A stretch of 64,000 bases of DNA from Planctomycetota bacterium (GTDB lineage Bacteria; Planctomycetota; Phycisphaerae; Phycisphaerales; SM1A02): contig JACZRS010000013.1 of NCBI GenBank assembly GCA_022574595.1, forward strand, positions 1-64,000, given 5' to 3'. The position numbers were made by a program, and so were the translations under genes. Below are positions 30,900 to 41,243 of this stretch, one piece after another. Within the stretch, counting starts at the first letter, position 1; the number at the start of each line of letters is the position of its first letter. The notes beneath the pieces were generated by a model. The model was not told the DNA's origin and searched no databases. It was given only the letters and a program-made list of their open reading frames with translations.

Positions 30900-32036
30900 A
30901 TGTTTTCTCAGACCCTCGCAATTATCCGAAACACTTTTTTTGAGAGCATACGCCAGCCGATCATGCTGGTGGTTTTGGCCATAGCCACGATTGCCCTGGT
31001 TTTCTGTAACCTCTTGTCAGGCTTCACGATGGAGGACGATCAGCGAATGATGATCGACCTGGGGCTTTCCACGGTTTTTCTATGCGGAGCCCTTTTGGCC
31101 GCATTTATTGCTACGAATGTCTTAAACCGAGAAATTGAGAATTTCACAGCTTTGACTGTTATTTCCAAGCCAGTGCCTAGGGCAATATTCGTTCTGGGCA
31201 AGTATCTGGGGGCTGCTGCAGCCCTGGTTCTTGCAACAATTTACTTGTCATTTGTATTTCTGCTGGTGGAAATGCATGAGGTTCAGCAGACGGTAAGAGA
31301 CCCCATCCACGTGCCGGTTATCATTTTTGGTATCGGGGCAGTTTTCATCGGAATGGGAGCAGCACTTTGGTGTAACTACTTTTATGGCAAGGTTTTCTCT
31401 AGCTCAGCGCTTTGCTTCATTACACCGCTATTGGCATTGGCGTATTTCTTCGCGCTAATGTTTGATCCACAGTTTAATTCACAGTCCTTGGTTGAGGAAT
31501 TCGACCTACAACTTTGGCTAGCTCTAATTGCGATACTTATGGCAATTTTGGTTCTGACTGCGATTGCCATCGCCGCTTCTACTAGATTAGGGCAGGTAAT
31601 GACCCTGTGTGTGACGCTGGGCGCGTTCATGATTGGAATGCTATCCAATCACTTTATTGGCCAAAAGATGAAAGCTATGAACGACACCTGGCTGGAACGC
31701 GCGTCAATTCAAGGCCTGACCGAGACAATTACTAGAACTCGCGTAGTAGAATTAACTAGTGGTGAAGTCAATGAAATATCTGAGCAAATTGAGCAGGCGA
31801 CCGTGCCACTAATTTTTATGGCCGATGGCTTGTTCGAACGGCTCGAGTACGTAATGTACTGGATTGGCTACGCAATCTTGCCCAACTTTCAGATGTTCTG
31901 GCTCTCCGATGGAGTAACTCAAGGCCATGTCATCCCTCTTGAATATGTGGCCCTAACTTTCATCTATGGGCCTCTATACATACTTGCGACTCTTTGTATT
32001 GCTGTAATTCTCTTTCAGCGTAGAGAAGTTGGATAA
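30900..32036 (+). CDS. ABC-2 family transporter permease
   Basis: 378 aa with about six hydrophobic helices. The pattern of an N-terminal amphipathic helix (TLAIIRNTFFESIRQP), a first membrane helix, and REIENFTALTVISKPVPRAIFVLGKYLG is typical of ABC-2/NatB-like permeases. No ATPase is adjacent on this strand. It is transcribed divergently from the SPFH/ABC operon, about 300 bases away, so it may use that operon's ATPase (inference). Confidence 0.8.
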   Translation: MFSQTLAIIRNTFFESIRQPIMLVVLAIATIALVFCNLLSGFTMEDDQRMMIDLGLSTVFLCGALLAAFIATNVLNREIENFTALTVISKPVPRAIFVLGKYLGAAAALVLATIYLSFVFLLVEMHEVQQTVRDPIHVPVIIFGIGAVFIGMGAALWCNYFYGKVFSSSALCFITPLLALAYFFALMFDPQFNSQSLVEEFDLQLWLALIAILMAILVLTAIAIAASTRLGQVMTLCVTLGAFMIGMLSNHFIGQKMKAMNDTWLERASIQGLTETITRTRVVELTSGEVNEISEQIEQATVPLIFMADGLFERLEYVMYWIGYAILPNFQMFWLSDGVTQGHVIPLEYVALTFIYGPLYILATLCIAVILFQRREVG

Positions 32037-32143
32037 ACCTCACACTAAAACCCTTGAAACTGGGCTATCATCAATGCAGAGTAAATCGTGGCTATTTGCT
32101 CTTATTTTTGCTTATTGACGACTAATAATGACTAAAGCTAGTT

Positions 32144-35098
32144 ATGGAGTACCCATTGGCGGAGCAGAACTACATCCAGGTTCGAGGTGCGTGTGAGCAC
32201 AATCTCAAGTCACTAGATGTAGACATTCCGCGCGACAAGCTGGTGGTTATCACCGGTGTATCCGGTTCAGGAAAAAGCTCACTGGCATTTGATACAATCT
32301 TCGCAGAAGGGCAGCGAAAATATATGGAGTCGCTGAGTTCATATGCTCGGCAATTCCTCGATCAATTACAAAAACCAGATATCGAATCAATTGATGGGCT
32401 TCCGCCGACGATTGCAATTCAGCAAAGAGGTTCGAGCCATAACCCAAGATCAACAGTCGCAACAACGACAGAGATTTACGATTATCTGCGCTTGCTCTTT
32501 GCACGCTGCGGAACGCCAACTTGTTGGCACTTGCATGGGAATGCCAAGAGCGGCAATGCATCGAAGAATCAGAAAAGTAACCGCGTTTGTGGATTGCCCA
32601 TTACTGCAAGCAGCGCAACGCAGATTGTAGACTCACTACTTGATTTCGGCGACGATACTCGGATGATGATCTGCTCTCCGGTAATTCGTGGTAAAAAAGG
32701 ATATCACCGCGAAGTATTAGAAGGTTTACAAAAGCATGGTTTCGTAAGAGCAAGAGTCGACGGCAATATAGTGGATATGCGTGAAGCTCTAAAAGAAGGC
32801 GGCGACAATCCATTAGGATTAGGCAGATTTGAACTGCATAGCATTGAAGCAGTCGTGGATCGAATTGTTATTAAAAACGATATTCGACAACGATTAGCGG
32901 ATTCTGTAGAGGTCGCTCTTCGGCTTAGTGATGGCTTGCTAATAGCACTTATTGATGAAGATGGTTCGTGGGAGGAATATCGGTTTAGTGAAAAGCTTGC
33001 GTGCAGCGAACACCCCGAATGTAGTATCGAAGAACTTGCGCCCAGGTTGTTTTCGTTTAATTCTCCTTATGGTGCATGTTCAGATTGTGATGGATTAGGC
33101 GTAATCAGCGAATTTGATGACGAGTTAATCGTGCCAGATCCAACAACTGCTCTTGGAAATGGCGCAATTGTACCCTGGCGAAAAAACGGCAGGCGCATGA
33201 ACATGCAGTACGGCCGATTGATCCGCTGGTTCTGCGAACATATGGGTATTGAGAAGACAACCGCTTTCGAACAACTAAATCGAACTGCTAAGCGGATCCT
33301 GATGCACGGCTCGACCGAGGCTGATGAAGCAAAGTATGGCTTTAGTTTCGAAGGTGTGATTCCAAATCTTCATCGACGTTTTCAAAAGACGGATAGCGAT
33401 TACGTCAAAGAGCGATTGCGCGGATATATGAGTGGAGCATCCTGTCCATCTTGCATGGGATATAGGCTTAGACCTGAAGCTTTGCACGTTAAAGTAAATT
33501 CCAAACAAGGCCATGTGAATATCGCAGAAGTTACAGCCATGACAATCGAGTCTGCGATTGATTTCATGTCAACATTAAAGCTCAGTGTTGAAAGACAGCA
33601 AATTGCTGAGCCAATCACTCGAGAGATCAACGCTCGATTGGGTTTTCTTGCATCTGTTGGGCTTAATTATTTAACCTTGGATAGAACTGCAGGTACGCTA
33701 TCAGGCGGAGAGGCGCAGCGAATTCGCTTAGCTACACAAGTAGGGTCTGGACTCGTTGGTGTTTGTTACGTATTAGATGAACCGACCATCGGTTTGCATC
33801 AACGCGATAACGATCGGCTTATCACTACATTGCGGCACCTAAGTGATATTGGCAACACTGTTATTGTAGTAGAACACGATGAAGGAATGATTAGAGCTGC
33901 GGATCACATACTGGATATAGGCCCAGGCCCAGGCCGCCACGGCGGGAAAGTAGTAGCCCAAGGCAATCTTGCCACGATCATCGCAAAGAACCGCTGCCTG
34001 ACCGGTGAGTATTTATCCGGCAGAAAAAGTATTGCCATTCCCAATAAGCGACGAACGCTTAGCGAATCAGATGCAGTTGTTGTAAAGGGCGCTCGAGCAA
34101 ACAATCTGAAATCTATTGATGTGGCTTTTCCTGTCGGCGGCTTGGTTTGCGTGACAGGTGTATCGGGGTCAGGTAAATCTACGCTTGTCAATGACATTCT
34201 GTATAAAGCTGCTCGAAAAGCCATAAACGGCTCGCGCGTATCTGTAGGTCTTCATTCGCGCGTAACAGGATTGAGCAAATTCGATCGCATAATTCAAGTT
34301 GATCAATCACCGATCGGTCGAACTCCCCGGTCAAACCTTGCGACATATACAGGCATTTTCGACGATATTCGAAAACTCTTTACACAAACCAAAGAATCCA
34401 AAATACGTGGATATTTACCTGGTAGATTCAGCTTCAACGTCAAAGGTGGACGTTGTGAATCATGCCAAGGTCAGGGTGTTAAGAAAATTGAAATGCACTT
34501 TCTGCCTGATGTTTTCGTTACTTGTGAGGTATGTAAAGGCCAGCGATATAATCGAGAAACTTTGGAAATCGTTTATAGGCACAAAACTATTGCAGATGTG
34601 CTTCACATGTCGGTTGAAGAAGCAGTCGCGTTCTTTGAAGCACATCCCAAGACTTTAAGAATGCTTCAATGTTTGCATGATGTAGGGCTCGACTATTTGC
34701 AACTTGGACAACCCTCAACAACACTATCCGGCGGCGAAGCGCAGAGAATCAAATTAGCCAGTGAATTGGGATTGGCAACATTTGGTACAACCTTTTATGT
34801 ATTAGATGAACCTACAACAGGATTACATTTTTCGGATATTGAAAAACTGCTCAGTGTTCTTCAACGCCTGGCGGACCAAGGTAATACATTGGTGGTTATT
34901 GAACACAATATGGATGTGATTAAATGTGCGGATTGGGTTATTGATCTTGGGCCTGAAGGCGGTGATCGTGGAGGAACAGTAGTGGCAACTGGGCCACCAC
35001 AGCGAATTGCCAAATCCAAAAGAAGTCATACCGGCAAATATCTTAAGCAAGTTCTATTGCAGCAAAAGCAGCGCCAAACAGTAACCACTACCGTATGA
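32144..35098 (+). CDS. uvrA: Excinuclease ABC subunit A
   Basis: 984 aa, slightly longer than the usual 940. Two ABC modules: Walker [15 protein letters not shown] (about 38-52) and [15 protein letters not shown] (about 670). Two LSGGEAQRI signatures lie near 519 and 861. Zinc-binding segments are CSEHPEC...CSDCDGLG and CESCQGQG...CEVCKGQ. UvrA detects bulky DNA lesions and loads UvrB in nucleotide excision repair. The next gene overlaps its stop by ATGA. Confidence 0.98.
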   Translation: MEYPLAEQNYIQVRGACEHNLKSLDVDIPRDKLVVITGVSGSGKSSLAFDTIFAEGQRKYMESLSSYARQFLDQLQKPDIESIDGLPPTIAIQQRGSSHNPRSTVATTTEIYDYLRLLFARCGTPTCWHLHGNAKSGNASKNQKSNRVCGLPITASSATQIVDSLLDFGDDTRMMICSPVIRGKKGYHREVLEGLQKHGFVRARVDGNIVDMREALKEGGDNPLGLGRFELHSIEAVVDRIVIKNDIRQRLADSVEVALRLSDGLLIALIDEDGSWEEYRFSEKLACSEHPECSIEELAPRLFSFNSPYGACSDCDGLGVISEFDDELIVPDPTTALGNGAIVPWRKNGRRMNMQYGRLIRWFCEHMGIEKTTAFEQLNRTAKRILMHGSTEADEAKYGFSFEGVIPNLHRRFQKTDSDYVKERLRGYMSGASCPSCMGYRLRPEALHVKVNSKQGHVNIAEVTAMTIESAIDFMSTLKLSVERQQIAEPITREINARLGFLASVGLNYLTLDRTAGTLSGGEAQRIRLATQVGSGLVGVCYVLDEPTIGLHQRDNDRLITTLRHLSDIGNTVIVVEHDEGMIRAADHILDIGPGPGRHGGKVVAQGNLATIIAKNRCLTGEYLSGRKSIAIPNKRRTLSESDAVVVKGARANNLKSIDVAFPVGGLVCVTGVSGSGKSTLVNDILYKAARKAINGSRVSVGLHSRVTGLSKFDRIIQVDQSPIGRTPRSNLATYTGIFDDIRKLFTQTKESKIRGYLPGRFSFNVKGGRCESCQGQGVKKIEMHFLPDVFVTCEVCKGQRYNRETLEIVYRHKTIADVLHMSVEEAVAFFEAHPKTLRMLQCLHDVGLDYLQLGQPSTTLSGGEAQRIKLASELGLATFGTTFYVLDEPTTGLHFSDIEKLLSVLQRLADQGNTLVVIEHNMDVIKCADWVIDLGPEGGDRGGTVVATGPPQRIAKSKRSHTGKYLKQVLLQQKQRQTVTTTV

Positions 35099-35529
35099 AT
35101 TTAGCACTTATCATAACTGCAATTGTCATTGGTGATTTCATAATTTTCAGTAGTATAATTGCAATATGTATGAAAAAGATGTGGGAACCCATTGCAAAAT
35201 CGCATCCAGCACAAAGGCCTGCTGCTGATGCGGTAACTAAAAACTTCCAAAGCTATAGAATCGATTTGCTCAACCTTGGTTTCTGTATACATACAACGGT
35301 TGATGAGCAGTATCTTCATCTTGCGCCTGTTAAGTTTCTACAAAAACTGGGCGCAAGACCAACAAGCATTGCCTGGAATTACATTACTGAAGTTAAGCCA
35401 TCTCTCATTGGGAAAACTATGTCTGCACGCATTGGCAATCGCAAAATAATTGGCCCGGCTTGGTGTTTGGAATTAGCCCTGCAAGATGAGGAAGTGCTGC
35501 AAAGGCCACAGGATGACCCTAAAGGCTGA
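35095..35529 (+). CDS. Small membrane-anchored protein of unknown function
   Basis: 144 aa with one N-terminal membrane segment (about 4-25) and a soluble remainder. No family was recognised. Translationally coupled to uvrA by the overlap ATGA, but a role in repair is not implied by its sequence. Confidence 0.7.
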   Translation: MNLALIITAIVIGDFIIFSSIIAICMKKMWEPIAKSHPAQRPAADAVTKNFQSYRIDLLNLGFCIHTTVDEQYLHLAPVKFLQKLGARPTSIAWNYITEVKPSLIGKTMSARIGNRKIIGPAWCLELALQDEEVLQRPQDDPKG

Positions 35530-35614
35530 TTACCACTAATTATCCATTTCTAAGGGACGAACTACTGGCATTGTCGCTGGTTTTCTGGCAAAATGAAGCT
35601 GCAGGAGTAGACAA

Positions 35615-36997
35615 ATGCGGTTATTTAAAAACCGTAGTGATGCAGCGAACGAACTTGCACGCGACCTGGCGTTCCTTAAAGAAGAACAGCCGCTGGTATT
35701 AGGAATTCCAAATGGTGGCCTGCAGATTGCAGCGATCGTTGCAGAATCTCTTGATGCACCATTAGATATTTTGTTAATACACAAGCTGCATGCCCCTGAT
35801 GATTCAGAACAAATAGTTGGCGCTGTAGATGAGCATGGAAGAATATCCATGATCCAATCCGCTTCACGCTGGCATCATTTGACTACTAAAGAAATGATAC
35901 CGGCAGCTCGATCGGCTTTTAAGGTTCTTCAAACACGCCGAGCGCGTTTTCGTGCCATCTTGCCGGAAACAGATGTACGAAATAGAACTGTTTTAATCAT
36001 CGATCACGGCATTGAAACAGGAGCAACTATGCTTGCTGCAATAGCTTCTGTGCGCGATCGTGGCGCTCGCAAAGTTATAGTAGCTGCCCCGGCTGGGATG
36101 AGTAAAGCAACTTGGCAACTACACGATAATGCGGATGCAGTTGTTATCCCACACGTCCCATCAAACTTCAGAGGTATAAATTATTTCTACAAAGTGTTTG
36201 AAGATATACCTGATTCGGTAGTCGCATCAATTCTTCAAAGATGGGCGTTTTCCAAACCAGACCAACATGCCGGCGTTAAAACTTTTATTTTGCGTATAAA
36301 AAATGCTCGCCAACAGGAGCTTCACTGTGAACTGGATTTCCCTCCAGGGGTTACGCGCGGCAGCGGCCCCTACCCAGCTGTAATTTTTACACACGATCTT
36401 CAAAGTGATGCTAAAAGTCAGCGTTCCGTACCAATCAGTCGAAGACTTGCTAAACGTGGAGTGATTGGCGTGCGCATGGATTTTTCAGGTCATGGGCGAT
36501 CAGATGGCGATTGTGAAGATGTAACGCTGCCGCAAATGATAGAGGATTTACGAGCAATATATGACTTTGTGCAAACTCTTGATGAGGTAGATGAAAATAG
36601 CATCGGACTCAATGGTGCGGGCAACGGCGGACTGGTCGCGTTGTGCCATGCAGCCAATGATAGTCTGATCAAAGCCATGGTCTTGCGCGGACCTGTAATA
36701 GGCAATCGTCATAAAGAAGCAAGGCGCGTGACTGCCCCCACTCTTATCATTCATGCTGAGCGCGATACGGTCTTGACAGATTCAGTTGCGCAATTGGATC
36801 ATGAATTTATTGTAACGCACCAACTTCTTCAAATACCAGATTCAACTCGTCTGTTTCATGACCCTATTAGTCGAGAATTGATGGTTAGTGCGTCTGTGGA
36901 TTGGTTGGTAAAGCATCTTTCAGCTAAAAAGTCAAGCGTTAATTCACGATTTGAGCCGCCACAACAAGATGCCGCATCAATTCATAAGAGCGAATGA
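35615..36997 (+). CDS. Phosphoribosyltransferase-alpha/beta hydrolase fusion with degenerate active sites
   Basis: 460 aa. Residues 1-210 resemble type I phosphoribosyltransferases of the COG1926 kind. In the PRPP motif VLIIDHGIETGATM a His stands where Asp is usual (DDGIATGAT). Residues about 225-445 are an alpha/beta hydrolase domain (VIFTHDLQSD, DFSGHGRSDG, HAERDTVL). At its nucleophile elbow the sequence is NGAGNGG, so the catalytic Ser is Gly. The fusion type is known in bacteria, but both halves look catalytically altered here. AGGAG precedes the ATG by seven bases. Confidence 0.8.
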   Translation: MRLFKNRSDAANELARDLAFLKEEQPLVLGIPNGGLQIAAIVAESLDAPLDILLIHKLHAPDDSEQIVGAVDEHGRISMIQSASRWHHLTTKEMIPAARSAFKVLQTRRARFRAILPETDVRNRTVLIIDHGIETGATMLAAIASVRDRGARKVIVAAPAGMSKATWQLHDNADAVVIPHVPSNFRGINYFYKVFEDIPDSVVASILQRWAFSKPDQHAGVKTFILRIKNARQQELHCELDFPPGVTRGSGPYPAVIFTHDLQSDAKSQRSVPISRRLAKRGVIGVRMDFSGHGRSDGDCEDVTLPQMIEDLRAIYDFVQTLDEVDENSIGLNGAGNGGLVALCHAANDSLIKAMVLRGPVIGNRHKEARRVTAPTLIIHAERDTVLTDSVAQLDHEFIVTHQLLQIPDSTRLFHDPISRELMVSASVDWLVKHLSAKKSSVNSRFEPPQQDAASIHKSE

Positions 36998-37012
36998 CTA
37001 ATCGGAAAATTA

Positions 37013-37804
37013 TCAAAAGCGTTTATGTACTGGTCGCTGCGAAGGTGCCTTTAATCCCAACAATGCTCTTACAAGTTTTATGTCGCCTTTCCTTGTGACT
37101 TTGACATTGCTGATATCCCCTTCCACCACGAAGACATTCTCTCCCAAGCGCTCTACTAACATGGAGTCATCCGTGGCGTTTGATAGATCATCTTGTGCAT
37201 AGGCTTGGCGCAGAAGATCAGCTTTAAATAATTGAGGCGTTTGCACCTCAACTAGTCCAGTTCTATCCACTGTTTCCTTGATCTGTCGAGCAGGAATTGT
37301 GGGGCGACCTGCATCGCCAAGAATCGCATCGACCAGAACACTATCTTCATCGTCAGCTACATCTGTTTGTTTATCTGATACTCGTTTGACGGTAGCGGTA
37401 ATCTCTACAGCAGGCACGACAGCGTCAAGACTGCGCCCTGCTTCAAAGATCCGATCTAATAGTGATTTACTAGCCGCAGGCCTGGCTGCATCATGAATCG
37501 CTATGTGTGTGCAATCTTCCGGCACAAATGAAAGAGCGTTCTTAACAGTTTCCCAGCGTTCGACTTTAGCGCCAGAAACAATTTGTGCTCCATGAAAACC
37601 CAGAGCTGCGCCGTACTTATCGCGGAATTCTTCAATATTATCAGGTGGCGCTGCTACGATAATTGAGGAAACCTCTGGGCGTGTGGTGAATAATTCAACT
37701 GTGCGCATTAACAAAGGTCTTCCCCCAAGATCCTGCGCTAACTTATCCGTTGATCCAAAGCGTTGGCTTTTGCCTGCTGCGGGAATGATTACACAAACCT
37801 TCAT
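37013..37804 (-). CDS. ispD: 2-C-methyl-D-erythritol 4-phosphate cytidylyltransferase
   Basis: 263 aa. N-terminal nucleotide-binding motif IIPAAGKSQRFG, then HDAARP and the VEVQTPQLF and TDDSMLVE segments of IspD. It forms CDP-ME in the MEP pathway to isoprenoids. Compared with the 236-residue E. coli enzyme it has an insertion of about 30 residues after TATVKRV. Lone gene; ispF is not adjacent. Confidence 0.93.
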   Translation of the reverse strand: MKVCVIIPAAGKSQRFGSTDKLAQDLGGRPLLMRTVELFTTRPEVSSIIVAAPPDNIEEFRDKYGAALGFHGAQIVSGAKVERWETVKNALSFVPEDCTHIAIHDAARPAASKSLLDRIFEAGRSLDAVVPAVEITATVKRVSDKQTDVADDEDSVLVDAILGDAGRPTIPARQIKETVDRTGLVEVQTPQLFKADLLRQAYAQDDLSNATDDSMLVERLGENVFVVEGDISNVKVTRKGDIKLVRALLGLKAPSQRPVHKRF

Positions 37805-37863
37805 AACCCAGTCTCCTGTTTTGCTGCGAGACCGTGATGATAGCTACAAATCATTCCTTACGC

Positions 37864-39123
37864 TTACTCAGCACTTTCCTCAGTACTTTTCAAAGCTTTA
37901 CCTATTATAGTTACCGTAAACTTTTGGTTGCTGATCGTGAACCGAATCTTGCCGTTTAGCAATCCTTCATATCCAGGAGTTGGTGTGATTCGGACTCTCA
38001 TGGTGGATTCCTTAGGAATAATTCCATAAGGAATAAAGGAGACCATTTTTGCTTTAAAATTCCTTGATAATGACAGCACATCGTTTCTTGGACTTATTGT
38101 GTTGCGTCGATTTTGGATATCAACGTCAAATTCTGCTGATTCACCTGCTTCTATACCGCCAACTACAACATGATGAGCAAGCACACGCCAAGAACCTGGG
38201 GGTGGCGTTTTACGTCTATTTGACTCGTGGCGAATCCCTACATCAACCACCGGGCATTCAGGGTGATCGGTTTCAATTATCCACCAACCTGGAACATTGA
38301 CATTGTTATACTGTGAAATATCCCATGCAAGAGTATATTTGCTTTGCGCTTCGTCAAAATCTGGATCAAAGCCTTCATAAATCGGTTCTACGCCGTTGGA
38401 AGAAAGTATGTTAAACGGTTTACCGTCGAGTGATTCTACTACAACCAAACCACTTTCAACGCGTTGACCAATCTTCTGATTTATGGTACACACAAGATAC
38501 GGAGGAGCGGCGCGGATCGCCCTGGTTATTTCGCCATACATACTTAGTGTTGACTGACCAATATAATCTTCAAACAGGAATGAAATTGAACTGGTAAATG
38601 TACTTGAAACTGACCTGCTCCTTGTGCGCGCTTCAAGTTCAATAGTTTCGCCCGGCGGAATAACCCGGCCTGAATAGTTATCAAGCTTAGTGCAAGCACA
38701 GTTTGCCTTTATAAACTTAATAGTAATAGGCTTTTTGCTTAAGTTGCGAATATTGAATCTAGTGGTGATCAATTCGCGCGGTAACATTCTGCCAAGATTT
38801 AATATTCCAGGCTCAAATACTATCGGAGCTGTTTCTTGTAAATCAGCAAGTACATCTGGCAACACATCGGCGCTATCTTGAATTGCAGTATTTACGACAT
38901 CACTAGAAGTGAGCTGCACAGAATCGCCTGATACAGCATCAGATTTCGTTTGGCCGGTTTGTGCTTCACTTGATCCGCTGGAATCACTGCAGCCAGCAAG
39001 AAGTATGGCAAATACTACAAGTGCTAAAAGGCACAACGACTTAAGCCTATGTCCAAGCCTTAGCAGTCGAGATAAAGATACATTTGGGTTGTAGGATATA
39101 TTCATAGCTCTTTTCTTCCTCAA
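37864..39123 (-). CDS. DUF1573 lipoprotein
   Basis: 419 aa. Basic N-terminus, hydrophobic helix (about 30-43) and lipobox LLAGC with Cys45, so a lipoprotein. After a Ser/Asp/Gln-rich linker comes the DUF1573 immunoglobulin-like domain (about 108-210) with LGRMLPRELITTRFNIRNLSKKPITI and NCACTK. Two similar beta-rich domains probably follow. DUF1573 proteins are abundant in Planctomycetota and Bacteroidota and of unknown role. Start at 39123; an ATG at 39105 would also keep the signal. Confidence 0.85.
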   Translation of the reverse strand: MRKKRAMNISYNPNVSLSRLLRLGHRLKSLCLLALVVFAILLAGCSDSSGSSEAQTGQTKSDAVSGDSVQLTSSDVVNTAIQDSADVLPDVLADLQETAPIVFEPGILNLGRMLPRELITTRFNIRNLSKKPITIKFIKANCACTKLDNYSGRVIPPGETIELEARTRSRSVSSTFTSSISFLFEDYIGQSTLSMYGEITRAIRAAPPYLVCTINQKIGQRVESGLVVVESLDGKPFNILSSNGVEPIYEGFDPDFDEAQSKYTLAWDISQYNNVNVPGWWIIETDHPECPVVDVGIRHESNRRKTPPPGSWRVLAHHVVVGGIEAGESAEFDVDIQNRRNTISPRNDVLSLSRNFKAKMVSFIPYGIIPKESTMRVRITPTPGYEGLLNGKIRFTISNQKFTVTIIGKALKSTEESAE

Positions 39124-39449
39124 GTATTACTGACAATATACTCCCCATACCCGCTAATCGAACCTTCTTATCCGTACAAGATGCCTTTATCCAGACGTAA
39201 ATACCATCTGGGGCTTTTAGAACCCTTATTAGGGTATTAGATCAACGGCCGATTATCCTGGATATTGCGTACTTCTAGCTTGTTCAGGCGATGTTTTTGG
39301 CTAAAAGACAGGTAGTAGAATTACAAAGAAGGCAGATATCGGTCTTCAAACCCATAATTCAGCCAAATGATGGATTTCCCATGATCTCAGCAATTGACCC
39401 ACAAAGGGTTGTTGGCGAAGATCATTACCAAGCCTTAAATTGGGCCTTA
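39124..39449. other. Intergenic region before tRNA-Leu
   Basis: 326 bases between the DUF1573 gene and tRNA-Leu. No convincing gene or terminator was found. It should hold the divergent promoters of both. Confidence 0.5.
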
Positions 39450-39533
39450 GCCGGAGTGGCGGAATTGGCAGACGCGCTGGATTCAAAATCCAGTGCCCGC
39501 AAGGGCGTGTGGGTTCGAGTCCCACCTTCGGTA
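39450..39533 (+). tRNA. tRNA-Leu (CAA), probable island attachment site
   Basis: The acceptor stem GCCGGAG/CTTCGGT (with G-U pairs), D arm with TGGCGGAATTGGCAGA and anticodon stem CTGGA/TCCAG with loop TTCAAAA give anticodon CAA. A class II variable arm (TGCCCGCAAGGGCGT) and the T arm GGGTTCGAGTCCC are complete. CCA is not encoded. The integrase gene 315 bases downstream suggests its 3' end is the integration site. Confidence 0.97.
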
Positions 39534-39847
39534 TTGATAAAGGCGGTTTTGCTCTTTATGAAATGTCAGCAGATGACATAAAATGACCCCAATTTGTCAA
39601 GCCCTTGCTAAGTCATTTTGGAATCCCCTATCACTGGAATCGCTGTTGCGTACCAATTTGGTTTACCCTTCCAGCTAACTTCCAATCCCCCTTTTCCCTC
39701 ATTCAACGATATAACCCTATTGCGTTTTATCTCCTCTGTTTAGTTTGTGGATAGTCCATCAATTCTGTCATTTTGTATTAGGGCAATGTGTCACATAACC
39801 CCCCGTAGCAGTATTGCCACAGAGGGTTATGTGTTTCAGCCATCCGG
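39534..39847. other. Non-coding junction between tRNA-Leu and integrase
   Basis: 314 bases with no gene. It contains the inverted repeat CACATAACCC (39792-39801)/GGGTTATGTG (39824-39833), itself inside a GGCAAT...ATTGCC pairing. No U-tract follows the stem on the integrase strand, so it is not a classical terminator. It may be an integrase or excisionase binding region. Confidence 0.5.
39792..39833. repeat. 10-bp perfect inverted repeat downstream of the integrase
   Basis: CACATAACCC and GGGTTATGTG are separated by 22 bases. The 3' arm ends 14 bases before the integrase stop. It can form a stem in RNA, or serve as a paired recombinase site in DNA. Confidence 0.7.
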
Positions 39848-41074
39848 TTATGCTCCGGTCGAGAACTTCGGCAAGGCTTGTAGAGCTTCATCCTGTCCAC
39901 TCATTCCCAACTTTGTATAGGTATTCATGGTCAACTCAATTGAGCTATGTCGCATCCTTGCCTGTGATGTTGCAGGTGAAGCTCCGCCGAGAGCTAACAG
40001 AGTTGCACAGGTTACTCTTAGAGAGTGAAAATCAAGATAAGCACCTGTATCGGGATCAACATATTCAATTTTTGCTCTAACCAGATCATCCTTGAGCATA
40101 TCTGCTGATCGTTTAGGCAATGAAAAGGCTTTGGCATTGGGAAGCTTGTTTGCCAGGTGTTTGCGGAGATCAGTTGTTAGTTCACTAGACAATGAAAGAG
40201 TATCTCGCCTGCGTCGTTTAGAGTTACTGGCTTCTACTGTTACGGTTGGTGGTGATGTAATGAGGCTGAAGCTACCTGTATTGAGTGAACGAATCTCTGA
40301 ACTTCGGAGTCCGGTTTCACAGGCAAGACAATAGATCAATGCCCTTTCTCGTCCGCTGGTTTTACCACGCATCGGCCCGCTTTTAGTGGTCTTAATGAGC
40401 TTCTTTAGTTCAGTAATACTTAAAGCCCTTCGGGTTCTTCTGCGGTCGGTTTGAGCGTTTAGCATCTTGAGTCCCATTAGCGGTGATTCATTTGCTCTTT
40501 CTTCTTCTACCATCCATTTGCAGAATTGTTTGATCGCTCGCAGGTGACTATTGCGGGTTTCGATGCTTATGCCGTTACTGCGTTGTTGCAGTGCCAGGTA
40601 TTGCTTAACAGGCTCCGCCTTTATATCACGAAACTTGAAGAATTTGCAAGCATTGATGATCCGCAGACTATGTACTTTTGTTATGTTCGCATGATTCTCT
40701 GTCCGACCGTCAGCAAGTATTGATTCATTCCATTCGTCTATATGATCCGTCAATACTTTGGATGCCATCGAAACCGTGATGTCGAGCAAATCCCAGTCAA
40801 GTAATTTACTTCTCGCATCATCAGGCAGACTATCGACCCATGCCCCCAATTCGCCCCTCGGTGATTCGTTTACCGATCTCATGTCCGCCAGTTGTCTAAG
40901 TTTGCGACCAAAGGATATTGATGCACTGTGATCGGTGAACGCAGGTAGTCGCCGCCATACTTCCCGATGATCTTTGAATCGAACATGGTACTTGGAAGAT
41001 GTACACTTCTTCCCGCTTCGATTTGTGTATACAGGCTGGCTTAATGAGAAGCCTTGGTTTGTGTGCTTGGTCAT
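39848..41074 (-). CDS. Tyrosine recombinase/phage-type integrase
   Basis: 408 aa. A core-binding SAM-like domain (about 85-185) precedes the catalytic domain. The catalytic residues are visible: Arg in ETGLRSSEIRSL (about 255), a Lys-containing beta-hairpin EASNSKRRRR, His-x-x-Arg in FHSLRVTCATLL (about 345), His in RMRHSSIELT and the nucleophile Tyr in MNTYTKLG. It should integrate and excise the island at the adjacent tRNA-Leu. Confidence 0.93.
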   Translation of the reverse strand: MTKHTNQGFSLSQPVYTNRSGKKCTSSKYHVRFKDHREVWRRLPAFTDHSASISFGRKLRQLADMRSVNESPRGELGAWVDSLPDDARSKLLDWDLLDITVSMASKVLTDHIDEWNESILADGRTENHANITKVHSLRIINACKFFKFRDIKAEPVKQYLALQQRSNGISIETRNSHLRAIKQFCKWMVEEERANESPLMGLKMLNAQTDRRRTRRALSITELKKLIKTTKSGPMRGKTSGRERALIYCLACETGLRSSEIRSLNTGSFSLITSPPTVTVEASNSKRRRRDTLSLSSELTTDLRKHLANKLPNAKAFSLPKRSADMLKDDLVRAKIEYVDPDTGAYLDFHSLRVTCATLLALGGASPATSQARMRHSSIELTMNTYTKLGMSGQDEALQALPKFSTGA

Positions 41075-41243
41075 GCTTAGGTTCCATTAAAGGCCGCCCA
41101 TCAGAGGCGTTGGAACCTAAGCAAAGGTGTACGCACTCTGACAGACGACTTTTTCAATTTTCAAAGGGATTGCTTAGATTCCAAGAGCAATATACATGAG
41201 TTCATTGTAAGTGCAAGGATTGATAATCGAATAGTATTCATTA

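Noticed and set aside
39291-39581. 96-aa frame across tRNA-Leu
   Set aside because: Overlaps the whole tRNA; its C-terminal part is translated tRNA.
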